From Calothrix sp. NIES-4101 (lineage in GTDB: Bacteria; Cyanobacteriota; Cyanobacteriia; Cyanobacteriales; Nostocaceae), in NCBI GenBank assembly GCA_004296455.1, contig AP018280.1, positions 930,001 to 994,000 on the forward strand: a stretch of DNA of 64,000 nucleotides, in the 5' to 3' direction. Within the stretch, counting starts at the first letter, position 1. The number at the start of each line of letters is the position of its first letter. A program made the position numbers and the translations under genes. Of the stretch, positions 50,830 to 60,964 are shown in pieces. The notes beneath the pieces were generated by a model. That model searched no databases and was not told where the DNA came from. It saw only the letters and a program-made list of their open reading frames with translations.

Positions 50830-51855
50830 TTAGCGCCAGCAAATCCATTCACCGTCAACAAATGCAATTACACCTCCAGGAAACGGATCGGTTTGGGTTT
50901 TTTGTGGTGCTGCTATCAAAGCTGTCAATTTTTCAATATGCTCAAAATTAGGTGCATAGGGAAGCATTTCTAGTAAAACCTGACGCATTACTCGTCTTTG
51001 CAGTGCGAGTGGTGCGTTTTTCAATACCTGGCGATTAAGTCGGAAGAATTGATGACTATTAGTTGATAGTTGATTTTGCTTCTCGTCACTTTCTCCTCCC
51101 CTCATTGCTGCTTGCCGTAATTCCTGAGCTGCTTGTTCTAAATATTCAACTTCGGCTTGTAGTAGCTCGGCTGTTTGTGCCAAATTTGATTCAACTTGGG
51201 GATTGAAATTCTCGCGCAAATAGGGAATTAACTCCTGACGAATGCGGTTGCGAGCGTATTTGAAATTGTGATTAGTTGAATCTTCCCAAATTGGTAATTG
51301 AAAATCTTGGCAAAATTTTGCAGTTTCCGCACGATTAATTTCTAAAAGCGGACGTACTAACTGAATATTTTTGCTTAAATTGCGTTTCCATGTTAAAGCT
51401 TGTAAACCATCCGCACCAGTCCCACGCATCAAATTATAAAGCAGAGTTTCAGCGCGATCGCTTGCTGTATGTCCGGTAATAATACAGGAATAATTGTGCA
51501 TCAGTGCAACTGATTCCAATACCCGATAGCGCCAATTTCTTGCAGTTGCTTCACTATCGATAGGTTCATCAGCAGTTTCTAAATAGAACGGGATTGACCA
51601 ATTTTGTGCTAATTGTTCTACGTGTTCTGCATTGGCTGTGGAATCATCACGCCAAAGATGATTACAATGGGCAATACCTAAATTCCACTCCCACTTTGCT
51701 TGTAAATCTAACAGTAATTTAATTAAACATAAAGAATCTTGTCCGCCAGAAACAGCCACTAATATATGCTGCTGGCGCTTCAATAATTTCCGTGCGCGGA
51801 TAGTCCGATGTATTACCGCATGAAGAGGAGTCCATCCCATTTTAGATTTGGGCAA
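50830..51855 (-). CDS. tilS: tRNA(Ile)-lysidine synthase
   Basis: Makes lysidine at C34 of tRNA-Ile(CAU), which is essential for AUA decoding. The ATP pyrophosphatase loop VAVSGGQDSLCLIKLL appears at ~34, with HCNHLWRDDS and GHTASDRAETLLYNLMRGTG further on. It has 341 residues, a family-typical short cyanobacterial form. It converges with hmpF, 42 bases between stops. Confidence 0.96.
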   Translation of the reverse strand: MPKSKMGWTPLHAVIHRTIRARKLLKRQQHILVAVSGGQDSLCLIKLLLDLQAKWEWNLGIAHCNHLWRDDSTANAEHVEQLAQNWSIPFYLETADEPIDSEATARNWRYRVLESVALMHNYSCIITGHTASDRAETLLYNLMRGTGADGLQALTWKRNLSKNIQLVRPLLEINRAETAKFCQDFQLPIWEDSTNHNFKYARNRIRQELIPYLRENFNPQVESNLAQTAELLQAEVEYLEQAAQELRQAAMRGGESDEKQNQLSTNSHQFFRLNRQVLKNAPLALQRRVMRQVLLEMLPYAPNFEHIEKLTALIAAPQKTQTDPFPGGVIAFVDGEWICWR

Positions 51856-52017
51856 GGGTGCCAGGAGTCAAAATCGAGAATATTCTTTAATTATACTTTG
51901 TATTTATTTGTACTATTTGACTATAATCATGTCTATTATCCCAAATTGAATTTGTTTATAAACATTTTTACTTCTAACTACTGAATTTTATATTTTTAAT
52001 CTTCTTTTCTGTAATGA

Positions 52018-52311
52018 TTAATTATTACCTTCGTTAAAATCTTCCAGGGGAGACTCATCTTTATCTGGGCAAAATTCTAGTGTTAAGCGCACTTTCCCCT
52101 TTCTCCAGCTATTGGCGCGGAAACGTAGAACTTCACACTCAATACCTGTATCAAATAAAGATGATTCTGGACTTTCTAAACCAACTAGTTCTTTAATTGC
52201 TTGTAATAATTGAATGACTTTAAATGTAGTTGCAACCTCAAAACTCTCAAGTGTTTCCGAATTGACAGACACAACTTCATGATGATGCAGTCTTTGAAAT
52301 TCATTTTCCAT
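52018..52311 (-). CDS. KGK-domain protein
   Basis: A small 97-residue protein of the cyanobacterial KGK domain family, named for the Lys-Gly-Lys motif seen here in SWRKGKVRLTLEF (~70). It begins MENEFQRLHHHEVVSVN, the usual family start. The C-terminus is acidic. The family has no established function. AGAGAA precedes the ATG. A second, frameshifted paralogue lies immediately upstream on the same strand. Confidence 0.8.
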   Translation of the reverse strand: MENEFQRLHHHEVVSVNSETLESFEVATTFKVIQLLQAIKELVGLESPESSLFDTGIECEVLRFRANSWRKGKVRLTLEFCPDKDESPLEDFNEGNN

Positions 52312-52548
52312 AAATTTTCTCTATAACTACATCTATTTTTGATAACAACTCAAGATTTAGTTAAAAATAACAGAAAATTTTAATAATAAATTTATATACC
52401 ATGTATTATGTATTTCCCTCATGTGTTGATGGAAATACGATTCAGATAAATTGTATAGATTTACATATGTTTAAAAATATATAGCCGATTTATTTTATTA
52501 ATTGTGATTGATGCTGTCGCGAATACACCCTACTACATAAAATTTTAT

Positions 52549-52916
52549 TTATTCGTTGAATTGTTGACGTAAATCATCTAATGGAGATAGTTTGTAATTC
52601 TGATCTGAATCACTAATCGGAGATACTTCTTCATTATTATCTTCATTTTCTACAATATCTAAAGAAAATGTAAAATTTAATTGAAGTTTACCTTTTTTCC
52701 AACCAATATCATTTGACATGAGGACTTCACAATCTATGCCATCTCCCATTAATAACTCTTTTTCGTCAAGAGAAATATTATGATTGAGTGATTCTTTAAT
52801 TTTCCTCAATATGTGGATATATTTAAATGTTGAATGTTGAAAAATGCTTTTTTTAAGACTTGTGCATTGATTGATACGACATCATTATCTTTAAGTAAAA
52901 TAAATTTATTCTCCAT
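52549..52916 (-). pseudogene. Second KGK-domain gene, frame changed at an A7 run
   Basis: The ATG at 52914-52916 opens MENKFILLKDNDVVSINAQVL, clearly parallel to the neighbouring KGK protein, but the frame ends soon after (ISTY stop). A -1 shift at the seven-A run (complement of 52848-52854, codons TTA AAA AAA GCA) restores a continuous frame through FKYIHILRKIKESLNHN and IGWKKGKLQLNFTFSL to the stop at 52549. The run is an in-phase A AAA AAA slippery heptamer, so slippage could still give the full protein of about 121 residues. Otherwise it is a pseudogene or a sequencing error. No function is known. Confidence 0.75.
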
Positions 52917-53089
52917 AAGATTTTCCAAATAAATAAGTTATTTTTCAAAAACCAATGTCTCAGGACATGACAATATTGTGCCTCTATATAATATATTTCC
53001 CACCAACCATAAAAAATCTCCAAAATGATCACAAAAAATTCCCCCTCTCCATAGTTTGCCAAGAAGGGGAAGGAAAAAGAAAGAGGTTT

Positions 53090-54181
53090 CTAAAAGAACC
53101 AACCATAGGAATGTAAACCTTTACCCAAAAGATTTACACCCAAATAACAAATCCAGACTACAACAAAACCACTTGCAGCTAAAATTGCTGGACGACGACC
53201 TTGCCAACCCTTGGTAATGCGAGAGTGGAGATATGCTGTAAATACTAACCAAGTAATTAATGCCCAAGTTTCTTTCGGGTCCCAACTCCAATAGGAGCCC
53301 CAAGCTTCATTTGCCCAAACTGCGCCAGCAATAATACCAATCGTTAATAAGGGAAAACCCAAACCAATTATTCGGTAGCTGATATTGTCTAACGTTTCGG
53401 CGAGGCTCAGGCGTTGTGGTGATAAAGTCGCAGGTGATGTTGCATCTGATGCTGCCACTGCTTGAGTGCCCGCAGTTACTAAATCGAGAACGGCTGTTTT
53501 CCCATTTCCGTTACTATTCCCATTGCTGTTAACTTCAAATCTGGCGTAACCGTTATTTTCTGCATTGTCTTCTAACGACGGTTCGGTGACAAGTTGACCT
53601 GCTTTATGGAGTTTGTAACCGTTGCTGCGAAAACCACCATTACCAAACGAACTGCCTTGCAGTTGAATATCTTTACCTTTTGTAACAATCAAAAATGCGA
53701 TCGCCAGTAATGAACCTACCATCAAAGCCGAATAACTCAACATCATCACACTGACGTGCATCATTAACCAGTTTGATTTGAGTGCGGGAACCAATGGTTC
53801 CGAGTTTTGCATTTCTGATGGTAGTGTCAATGCCGCGAATGCTGTAATACCCATGGCAACAGGGGCAGTGGCAACACCTACCAAGCGACTACCACTACTA
53901 TTTTCCGCAATTAAATGGATGGTAGTAATACCCCAAGTCAAGAAAAACAAAGATTCGTACAAATTACTTAGGGGAAAATAACCTGCTTCAATCCATCTAG
54001 CACCCAATAAAAAGGCGATACATAGATTTGCGATCGCCATTCCCGCAGTCCCTAATCCAGGTAAAACAGGGAGATTTGGAAATGCAGCCCCACACCAATA
54101 AACAAGCATGGTGATAAATAAGACTGCAAATGCAGCATTGTCCAGCCAGTTCTGGAGGATAACCAGATCGACAAAACTCAT
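53090..54181 (-). CDS. ccsA: Cytochrome c biogenesis protein CcsA (CcsB in some annotations)
   Basis: Membrane subunit of the System II heme-handling complex that delivers heme to thylakoid-lumen c-type cytochromes. It has 363 residues and about eight transmembrane segments, with the tryptophan-rich heme motif [18 protein letters not shown] and flanking histidines ([34 protein letters not shown]). A loop of ~80 residues with Asn/Ser/Gly runs (~170-250) is longer than in plastid Ycf5. It is a single gene. Confidence 0.93.
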   Translation of the reverse strand: MSFVDLVILQNWLDNAAFAVLFITMLVYWCGAAFPNLPVLPGLGTAGMAIANLCIAFLLGARWIEAGYFPLSNLYESLFFLTWGITTIHLIAENSSGSRLVGVATAPVAMGITAFAALTLPSEMQNSEPLVPALKSNWLMMHVSVMMLSYSALMVGSLLAIAFLIVTKGKDIQLQGSSFGNGGFRSNGYKLHKAGQLVTEPSLEDNAENNGYARFEVNSNGNSNGNGKTAVLDLVTAGTQAVAASDATSPATLSPQRLSLAETLDNISYRIIGLGFPLLTIGIIAGAVWANEAWGSYWSWDPKETWALITWLVFTAYLHSRITKGWQGRRPAILAASGFVVVWICYLGVNLLGKGLHSYGWFF

Positions 54182-54577
54182 AAAAATTTCTCCCCAGTTA
54201 ATTCTTAAATACTATTTATTTTGTCATGCTTCGATCCTACCTGATGAGAAGAAGGGAAAAGCGAAACGGTGAATATGGCATGGTACAGTTTCCAAAAGGA
54301 TAACCCTGACAGTAAATACTTACATATATGTATTTATATACACTTCTAAATTTACTTACTTAATTTTGGATACCAGTATATTTAACAACTGAGTATTTTC
54401 TGAAGACAGCCTCAAGAGCAGATGTTACCGTGGTGTAGTTTCGAGTCAACAGATAAAAATTTACTACTATCGAAAAATCTATTGTCCCAATTGTAAAGAA
54501 CAGAGCAAGTTACGGGAACAATATTCCAGTAACTTGAAATGTGACAATAACTTGTACTGCCCAACAACAGAAAAATT

Positions 54578-55414
54578 ATGAATAACAGTTTTGCAGCAAC
54601 GACAGCTTCCCGCACTCTCAAGATTGTCGGAATTATCCTGATTTTGTCCTTCGCGATCGATTTTTTGCTTTTGCTATTTCCCTTCCAACCTACAGATAAA
54701 GAATGGCAGATTAACTTGGCAACCGCATTAGTTGACCGAGGAATTGTTCCACTGGTGGGTTTAGGAATGCTATTTGCGGGATATTGGGCAGATAGCTTTA
54801 ATAGCGATGGATTTGGTGGTTTTGACTTAAGAATGCCTGCTCTCGTCATATCCAGCCTTTTGGGTTTAATGTTTTTGCTAATTTTCCCCTTACATTTGAA
54901 TAATATTCGTCAAGCGAGCAACCAAACAGTCGAGCAAATCAACAAACGCGCTGAACAAGCAGAGACACAGCTCAACAGCCAATTATCACAAGTACAAGCT
55001 CAACTTGGTAATGAGCAAGTCAAAGCTGAACTCGAAAAGCAAAAAAATCAAGTTAAAACTCAATTTACTGAATTACTCAAAGATGAGCAAAAATACAAAC
55101 AAGCTCTAGAAAATCCCAACTTGCCTGCACAACAGAAAGAATTGCTCAAGAAATTCAAAGCAAATCCCCAAGAACTTGATAAGTTTATTGCTCAACAAAG
55201 TGACCCCACTCAATTGGCAGAGCAACAAAAGCGCCAAATTCGTGAACAAAAAGAAGAAGCTGAAAAACAAGCCAAAGACCGTGCTTGGAAGTCTGGGTTA
55301 CGGATTGGAATCAGCAGCTTGTTGTTATCGATTGGTTACATTATCATCGGCTGGACTGGCTTAAGAAGTATGGGTTTTGGACAAGGTAGCACACGTAAAG
55401 TTGCTGCACGCTAA
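54578..55414 (+). CDS. HpsJ-like membrane protein
   Basis: A 278-residue membrane protein of the HpsJ family, linked to hormogonium polysaccharide production in Nostoc. Three hydrophobic segments are in the first ~110 residues (IVGIILILSFAIDFLLLLF; GIVPLVGLGMLFAGYWA; LVISSLLGLMFLLIFPLHL), then a Gln/Lys/Glu-rich coiled coil (~115-240), and a final helix (LRIGISSLLLSIGYIIIGW). A strong terminator hairpin follows. It lies 4 kb from the hmp motility genes, consistent with but not proving a motility role. Confidence 0.75.
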   Translation: MNNSFAATTASRTLKIVGIILILSFAIDFLLLLFPFQPTDKEWQINLATALVDRGIVPLVGLGMLFAGYWADSFNSDGFGGFDLRMPALVISSLLGLMFLLIFPLHLNNIRQASNQTVEQINKRAEQAETQLNSQLSQVQAQLGNEQVKAELEKQKNQVKTQFTELLKDEQKYKQALENPNLPAQQKELLKKFKANPQELDKFIAQQSDPTQLAEQQKRQIREQKEEAEKQAKDRAWKSGLRIGISSLLLSIGYIIIGWTGLRSMGFGQGSTRKVAAR

Positions 55415-55477
55415 TACTTCGCTGATTGGGACATACCCAAAAATTAATGTTCCTAATCTCATCCATTTTGCCTTTTC

Positions 55478-55501
55478 AGGGGCGCAGGATATTGCGCCCC
55501 T
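55478..55501 (+). terminator. Intrinsic terminator after the HpsJ-like gene
   Basis: A perfect 9-bp GC-rich stem, AGGGGCGCA (55478-55486) against TGCGCCCCT (55493-55501), with loop GGATAT, followed by AGGTTTCTTCC. It lies 64 bases downstream of the stop codon. Confidence 0.72.
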
Positions 55502-55639
55502 AGGTTTCTTCCTCAATGAAAATTTCGAGAAATTTTCTCAAAATTATAAAAATATTTATTATTATTGTTGCTTTACCTAAACTTTACCGCGCATAAAGTA
55601 GTATTTGATACTATAAGTTAAATATTATTTGAGTATAAA

Positions 55640-56503
55640 ATGATATCAATTTACATATTGACTTATAACGAAGAACTAGATATTGCTGCTTGTATTGAAT
55701 CTGCAAGTTTATCTGATGACATTATTGTTGTGGATTCCTGTAGCAGCGATCGCACTGTGGAAATTGCCAGTCGTTATCCAGTTCGCGTTGTCAAACATGC
55801 ATTTGAAAGCCACGGTCGCCAGCGTACTTGGATGCTGGAAAATATAGCCCCTAAATATGAATGGGTTTATATACTGGAAGCTGATGAGCGTATGACTCCA
55901 GAATTGTTGGCTGAGTGTATCACCGCCAGTCAACAATCTGACTTTATTGGTTACTATGTTGCCGAACGAGTCATGTTTATGAATAAGTGGATTCGCCGAA
56001 GCACACAGTATCCACGCTATCAAATGCGATTATTTCGACATGGTAAAGTTTGGTTTAGTGATTACGGACATACGGAACGGGAAGTTTGCGATGGCGCAAC
56101 CAGCTTTTTAAAGGAGACTTACCCGCATTATACTTCTGGTAAAGGTTTAAGCCGTTGGATTGACAAGCATAATCGTTACTCTACAGACGAAGCCAAGGAG
56201 ACTGTTTATCAACTGGAAAATGGCAGCGTCAAATGGCAAGATTTAATCTTTGGAAAGTCAGAAGTAGAACGCCGTCGTGCTTTGAAAGATTTATCATTGC
56301 GTTTGCCAGCCAGACCAATAGTGCGATTTATTTACATGTATTTTCTTTTGGGTGGTTGTTTGGATGGACGCGCAGGCTTTGCTTGGTGCACCTTACAAGC
56401 TTTTTACGAGTATTTAATTTTACTCAAAGTTTGGGAAATCCAACATATGTCTCAAACCAGTGTGGATGTGAAAATCTTGGAAGGAGTAGGGAATCGGGAA
56501 TAG
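55640..56503 (+). CDS. Family 2 glycosyltransferase
   Basis: A GT-A fold transferase of 287 residues in the WaaE/KdtX-like group. ISIYILTYNEELDIAACIESA starts the nucleotide-sugar site, with VVDSCSSDRTVEIA, the metal-binding-type VYILEADERMTPEL, and QMRLFRHGKVWFSDYGHTER typical of this group. A hydrophobic stretch near 235-255 may touch the membrane. It likely adds a sugar to a surface polysaccharide; the acceptor is unknown. It follows the HpsJ-like gene on the same strand, separated by a terminator. Confidence 0.9.
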   Translation: MISIYILTYNEELDIAACIESASLSDDIIVVDSCSSDRTVEIASRYPVRVVKHAFESHGRQRTWMLENIAPKYEWVYILEADERMTPELLAECITASQQSDFIGYYVAERVMFMNKWIRRSTQYPRYQMRLFRHGKVWFSDYGHTEREVCDGATSFLKETYPHYTSGKGLSRWIDKHNRYSTDEAKETVYQLENGSVKWQDLIFGKSEVERRRALKDLSLRLPARPIVRFIYMYFLLGGCLDGRAGFAWCTLQAFYEYLILLKVWEIQHMSQTSVDVKILEGVGNRE

Positions 56504-57401
56504 TGGCGAAGCTAAAATTGACGGGGATGGGGAGATTTTTATGCCGGCGAAGTTGCTTTGTGGATTCCTAGGCAAAGGCAAAAGAAAAACAGACTCAATA
56601 CCCTAATGCCCACCCAAATATTTTTAATATAAATTAATACTGAGAGGATAATTCTGAGAATTGTGTTGCTGTGATTTCCCACAATGATAATTTCTCAAAA
56701 TTGATTCTAGTTTGACAAAATCTTGTTTTGGTAAGCTTCAGCAGGTTTTGATCTGGTGCGGTAGTATTAGTATTATCATTAAAAGACTTGCAACAATCTT
56801 TTACAAGTCTGACACAATTCAGTTAATTAAAAGCAGAGAGTTTTTTGCTGTCTCTATGCTAATTTATTGCCATTTGTTTTGAGGTGTATTTACTGGGCTT
56901 AACATAGCTTAACATTTAGCTGATTGGCGGAATGTTTAGCGGATTCTATTTTTGGGGCAGCCAGAGCTTTTATTTCCACAAAAATCTTTTCATTGCCCAA
57001 CCAACTCAACTATACAGAGTCTAGAGAGTAATAGGGTAGGACATACCTTGCCAATCATCCTCAAAGGTACAAATGAAAAGCAAGACAGGTAATTAACTGG
57101 TGAGTGATTAAAGTAATTGTGATGTAATTACTGCAATTGCCCATAATCACATACTCAAGTTGCCATTTTAAATGCTGGGGCTGAAATTTCTGTTTGATGA
57201 CGAGGCTCAATCCTGTAATACCATTTCACGAAAAATCTGATACAGATGTAAATACTGAAAGCTTTGCTGCATCTCAGTTTTTTAATTGCGTAGCTTGCTT
57301 CTCGCGACAGCCAGTATTGCGAATTGCGAATTGGTATAAGGGGTGTCGTTATCAGCAGAGTCTGAAAATATGAGGATGTTATAGTTGACAAATTTGCTTA
57401 T
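56504..57401. other. 898-base gap, no gene recognised
   Basis: AT-rich sequence with a weak hairpin (AGACTTG near 56785 facing CAAGTCT) and a short direct repeat GCTTAACAT near 56898. A 78-codon minus-strand frame near its end lacks protein-like composition. I see no tRNA or riboswitch that I can identify. Confidence 0.4.
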
Positions 57402-58187
57402 ATGGGTAATAAGAAAAATTCTAATAGCTCAATTGAGGAGAGTCAGGGTTTGGTAATCGATCGCTTGAAGCAGGACTTAAAAAATGACCTGATTGCTGGA
57501 TTATTAGTTGTGATTCCACTCGCAACAACAATTTGGCTGACGATTACTATTGCTAATTGGGTAATTAATTTTCTCACCCAAGTCCCTAAACAGCTTAATC
57601 CTTTTGATGGATTACATCCTATTTTGGTAAACATACTTAACCTCTTAGTTGGTTTAGCTGTACCATTAGTAAGTATTCTGGCAATTGGCTTAATGGCTCG
57701 GAATATCGCGGGGCGGTGGTTACTAGATTTTGGCGAGAAATTTTTACAAGCGATTCCTCTAGCGGGACAGGTGTATAAAACCCTGAAACAGTTATTGGAA
57801 ACGATTTTGAAAGATTCCAATGGTAAATTTCGCCGAGTTATTTTAGTCGAGTATCCTCGACGCGGAATTTGGGCGATCGCATTTGTTACTGGTGTGATTA
57901 GCAACGATATTCAATCACAAATGTCGCGTCCGATGCTGAGTGTATTTATCCCCACAACTCCTAACCCAACCACCGGATGGTATGCAGTTATTCCTGAAGA
58001 TGAAGTTGTTAACCTGTCAATATCAATAGAAGATGCCTTCAAAATTGTAGTTTCTGGCGGAATTGTTGCCCCAAATTCGCAATTACCACAGCTTGTCATG
58101 GCTAAAGAACGTAAAGTTGAAATGCCCCTAGCCGAAATTCAGCGTCCCGAAACCAAGCGAAAAACAATCCCCATGGAAGAAACTTAG
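57402..58187 (+). CDS. DUF502 membrane protein
   Basis: A 261-residue inner-membrane protein of the DUF502 family (function unestablished; plant relatives include COV-type proteins). Two hydrophobic segments at ~30-55 (LIAGLLVVIPLATTIWLTITIANWVI) and ~72-97 (LVNILNLLVGLAVPLVSILAIGL), then IPLAGQVYKTLKQLLETIL and VEYPRRGIWAIAFVTG, VFIPTTPNPTTGWYAVIPEDEV, all family signatures. It lies 103 bases upstream of nusB on the same strand, as is common in cyanobacteria, so they are likely co-transcribed. Confidence 0.9.
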   Translation: MGNKKNSNSSIEESQGLVIDRLKQDLKNDLIAGLLVVIPLATTIWLTITIANWVINFLTQVPKQLNPFDGLHPILVNILNLLVGLAVPLVSILAIGLMARNIAGRWLLDFGEKFLQAIPLAGQVYKTLKQLLETILKDSNGKFRRVILVEYPRRGIWAIAFVTGVISNDIQSQMSRPMLSVFIPTTPNPTTGWYAVIPEDEVVNLSISIEDAFKIVVSGGIVAPNSQLPQLVMAKERKVEMPLAEIQRPETKRKTIPMEET

Positions 58188-58290
58188 AATAATTTCCGCA
58201 AAATCACGACCAATCGAATTATTATTAATTGTCTAACTCTACTATGTTTCCGCCTACACAGTCTCCTCCTAAACAAACTTACTTACCCCT

Positions 58291-58929
58291 ATGCAAGAAC
58301 GTAAACCCCGTCAAATTGCCCGTGAATTGGCATTGCTGAGTCTGAGCCAATTGCCTACAAATCCCAAAAAACTGACCGAAGAACAATTACCGAAACTAGT
58401 ACTCGCAGCAGTTCGTACCCTTCGTTCCGAAGTTCAAGATACCCTGGACAATGCAGCTGGCGAATTGCAGCGTAGTAATGATCGCCTGTTAACTAGCGAA
58501 ACTCGTGCCAGTGACTTAGGTACGGCTCGCAACATGCTCAAAGAAGCTGTAACCTACACCCAAGCCGCAATCAATAAATTAGGAGCGGCAATTGAATTTC
58601 CCGAATTAATTCAACTTGCTAACCAAGATAAAGAAGTTGCCCGCTATGCGATCGAAATCGTCCGTACCGTAAATGAGAATCAAACCCTCATTGATGCAGA
58701 AATTTCTCAAGCCTTGATTGATTGGCAAGTAAACCGTCTCGCCCAAATCGATCGCGATATTCTACGCATCGCTGTCACCGAAATGCGATTTATGGGATTA
58801 GATGCCCGAATGGCAATCAACGAAGCCGTAGAACTTGCCAAACGCTACAGTGAAACTGATGGACACCGTTTTATCAATGGGGTTTTAAGGCGAGTTACCG
58901 AACAAAAACAACCCGTGAAATCTAGTTAA
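58291..58929 (+). CDS. nusB: Transcription antitermination factor NusB
   Basis: RNA-binding helical protein that with NusE promotes antitermination in rRNA operons. It starts [19 protein letters not shown], and the C-terminal half has [49 protein letters not shown], the NusB core. At 212 residues it is longer than the E. coli protein (~139) because of a helical insertion (~35-110) seen in cyanobacterial versions. It is followed by ftsY after 164 bases containing short repeats. Confidence 0.95.
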   Translation: MQERKPRQIARELALLSLSQLPTNPKKLTEEQLPKLVLAAVRTLRSEVQDTLDNAAGELQRSNDRLLTSETRASDLGTARNMLKEAVTYTQAAINKLGAAIEFPELIQLANQDKEVARYAIEIVRTVNENQTLIDAEISQALIDWQVNRLAQIDRDILRIAVTEMRFMGLDARMAINEAVELAKRYSETDGHRFINGVLRRVTEQKQPVKSS

Positions 58930-58951
58930 TTCGTTGGTAATCTGGAAATAA

Positions 58952-58998
58952 AGAATTCAGAATTTAGAATTCAGAATTTAGAATTTAGACTTTAGAAT
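58952..58998. repeat. Short tandem repeat array before ftsY
   Basis: Reiterated AATTCAG / AATTTAG heptamers are seen in a row, with a TTCTGAC/TTCTGGC set shortly after. These are short tandemly repeated heptamers typical of heterocystous cyanobacterial intergenic DNA. Confidence 0.65.
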
Positions 58999-59093
58999 CA
59001 ACATTTGCTGTATTCTGGCTTCTGAGAACTGTATTCTGACTTCTGACGACTGTATTTTTTCTTGATAATCAACAACTAATACTGCTAGCTGCA

Positions 59094-60791
59094 ATGGTTT
59101 TTAATTGGTTTCGCCGTCAATATAACGAATCTTCCGAACAGCCTTCGACTGGGACAGAACCAGAAACTTCTTCACCCCAAGAATCCCCAATTCAAGAATC
59201 CGAAGTTAAATCAACCGAAGTGGAAACGCCATCTGAATCGACAACCAATGTTTCGGCATCGGATACTGTTGATATGTTGGCATTTGCTAAAGCTGCATAT
59301 AAAAATATTCAGCAAAAACAGCAAATAGACAGTGTTGAAGACAAGCCATTATTAGAAGAGAAAATTTCTGAAGAAGTTGCTGCCATCACGGAAACAGTCG
59401 AAACGCGATCGCTGGAGGCGCAAGATGAGAATATTCAAGATGAGAACATTAATGAACCAGCAGCAGCAGTTACAATCGCAACGGAAACCGAGACTCCGGC
59501 AAGCGAAACCATCACCAGCATAAGTCAAGTTGCTGAAAATATTCCGGAAACAAATATTTCAGAGACAAATACTTCAGAGACAAATACTTCAGCCACTTCA
59601 TCTTTCTTAGAACGGGCAGCAGCTGAACGCGAAACCAAACAAGAACGTTTCATTGCGAGTGCGATCGAATTTCCCGAACTGGAAATGCAACCCGGTGTTG
59701 CCTACAACGCAGCAACAACACCGACAACCCCAGAAACCACATCAGAAAATAATATTGAAACCACCACCGAAATCTCCGACTTGAATTTCGATGAAGGGTT
59801 TATGTGGTCTGCGGAAGTGCTGGCAGCCCAAGGTCGTCGTCCTGAAGATGTTTCGATTGAGGAAATTAACTGGCTGAAAAAATTACGCCAGGGTTTAGAT
59901 AAAACTCGTCGTAATCTCCTCAACCAACTCAAATCTATTGTTGGACAGGGACCACTGAACCAAGCGGCAGTAATGGAAATTGAAGCATTACTACTGCAAG
60001 CTGACGTAGGCGTTGAAGCCACAGATTTTATTATTGATTCCTTACAACAGAAACTGCGAGAAGAAGTATTACCTCCCGACGCTGCGATCGCATATCTGAA
60101 GCAAATCCTGCGGGATATGCTGGATACACCCATCCAAAAATCGCAAAAATCAGTTTTTGCCCCGGAAAAAGAAACTTTGAATATTTGGTTGATGACGGGT
60201 GTCAACGGTGCAGGAAAAACAACTACCATCGGCAAACTTGCCCACTTATCCCAAAAATCGGGCTATAAAACCCTGATTGGTGCTGCTGACACTTTTCGCG
60301 CCGCCGCAGTCGAACAAGTGAAAGTATGGGGAACCCGCAGTGGTGTAGAAGTTGTATCTAATCCTGGCAAAAATACTGACCCCGCAGCCGTAGTTTTTGA
60401 TGCAATTAATGCTGCGACATCGCGTAATATTGAACTTTTATTAGTAGATACGGCAGGGCGCTTGCAAAATAAGAAAAATTTGATGGAAGAACTCAGCAAA
60501 ATCCGTCGAATTATTGATAAAAAAGCACCAAATGCCAAAGTAGAATCACTATTAGTTCTCGATGCCACCTTAGGACAAAATGGCTTGCGACAAGCCGAAG
60601 TTTTTTCCCAAGCAGCCCAGTTAAGCGGAGTAGTCCTCACCAAACTTGATGGAACTGCCAAAGGCGGTGTTGCCCTTGCAGTTGTCAAACAACTCGGTTT
60701 ACCAATTCGCTTTATCGGCGCTGGTGAGGGGATTGAAGACTTACGTCCTTTTTCCAGCTATGAGTTTGTTGAAGCATTATTAAGTGGCTAG
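59094..60791 (+). CDS. ftsY: Signal recognition particle receptor FtsY
   Basis: GTPase that docks ribosome-SRP complexes at the membrane. It has 565 residues: MVFNWFRRQ at the start, an acidic Glu/Thr/Ser-rich A domain (~10-245) including ETNTSETNTSAT repeats, then the N domain (LRQGLDKTRRNLLNQL) and the G domain with GVNGAGKTTTIGKLA, DTFRAAAVEQ, VDTAGRLQNK, TKLDGTAKGG and FIGAGEGIEDL. All nucleotide-binding motifs are intact. Confidence 0.96.
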   Translation: MVFNWFRRQYNESSEQPSTGTEPETSSPQESPIQESEVKSTEVETPSESTTNVSASDTVDMLAFAKAAYKNIQQKQQIDSVEDKPLLEEKISEEVAAITETVETRSLEAQDENIQDENINEPAAAVTIATETETPASETITSISQVAENIPETNISETNTSETNTSATSSFLERAAAERETKQERFIASAIEFPELEMQPGVAYNAATTPTTPETTSENNIETTTEISDLNFDEGFMWSAEVLAAQGRRPEDVSIEEINWLKKLRQGLDKTRRNLLNQLKSIVGQGPLNQAAVMEIEALLLQADVGVEATDFIIDSLQQKLREEVLPPDAAIAYLKQILRDMLDTPIQKSQKSVFAPEKETLNIWLMTGVNGAGKTTTIGKLAHLSQKSGYKTLIGAADTFRAAAVEQVKVWGTRSGVEVVSNPGKNTDPAAVVFDAINAATSRNIELLLVDTAGRLQNKKNLMEELSKIRRIIDKKAPNAKVESLLVLDATLGQNGLRQAEVFSQAAQLSGVVLTKLDGTAKGGVALAVVKQLGLPIRFIGAGEGIEDLRPFSSYEFVEALLSG

Positions 60792-60818
60792 CAAAAGGAT
60801 GTGCTAATCAGGATGTAG

Positions 60819-60964
60819 TAGTCTGTCAGGGTTGAAATGAGGGACTGTAGTGTGAGCAAGACGCTCACGCGGGCAAGATGCTCCGGAGTTTTCGGTCAAG
60901 AATATCTCCCCGGAAACTCCTCTTTGCACTACCACAAATGTCTCAAAACAAAATTGACAGACTA
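60819..60964. mobile_element. MITE-like element with 10-bp terminal inverted repeats
   Basis: TAGTCTGTCA (60819-60828) and TGACAGACTA (60955-60964) are perfect complements, and GTAG lies just outside both ends, a possible 4-base target duplication. Nested inside are TGTAGTG/CACTAC, the stem GTGAGC/GCTCAC, and GGAGTTTTCGG facing CCGGAAACTCC. It is non-coding, about 146 bases, 27 bases after ftsY. The core resembles repeats at 1890 and 28134. Confidence 0.68.

Noticed and set aside
52853-53062. A 69-codon minus-strand frame upstream of the second KGK gene
   Set aside because: It reads the KGK 5' region in a wrong frame; the frame from 52916 matches the paralogue instead.
57155-57391. A 78-codon minus-strand frame upstream of the DUF502 gene
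   Set aside because: Composition looks random, there is no ribosome site, and it overlaps the likely promoter.
58952-58998. Possible CRISPR array at the repeat cluster before ftsY
   Set aside because: Units are about 7 bases in direct tandem with no spacers; this is a short tandem repeat.
59702-60235. A 177-codon frame opposite ftsY
   Set aside because: Antisense shadow of the conserved GTPase; no motif of its own.
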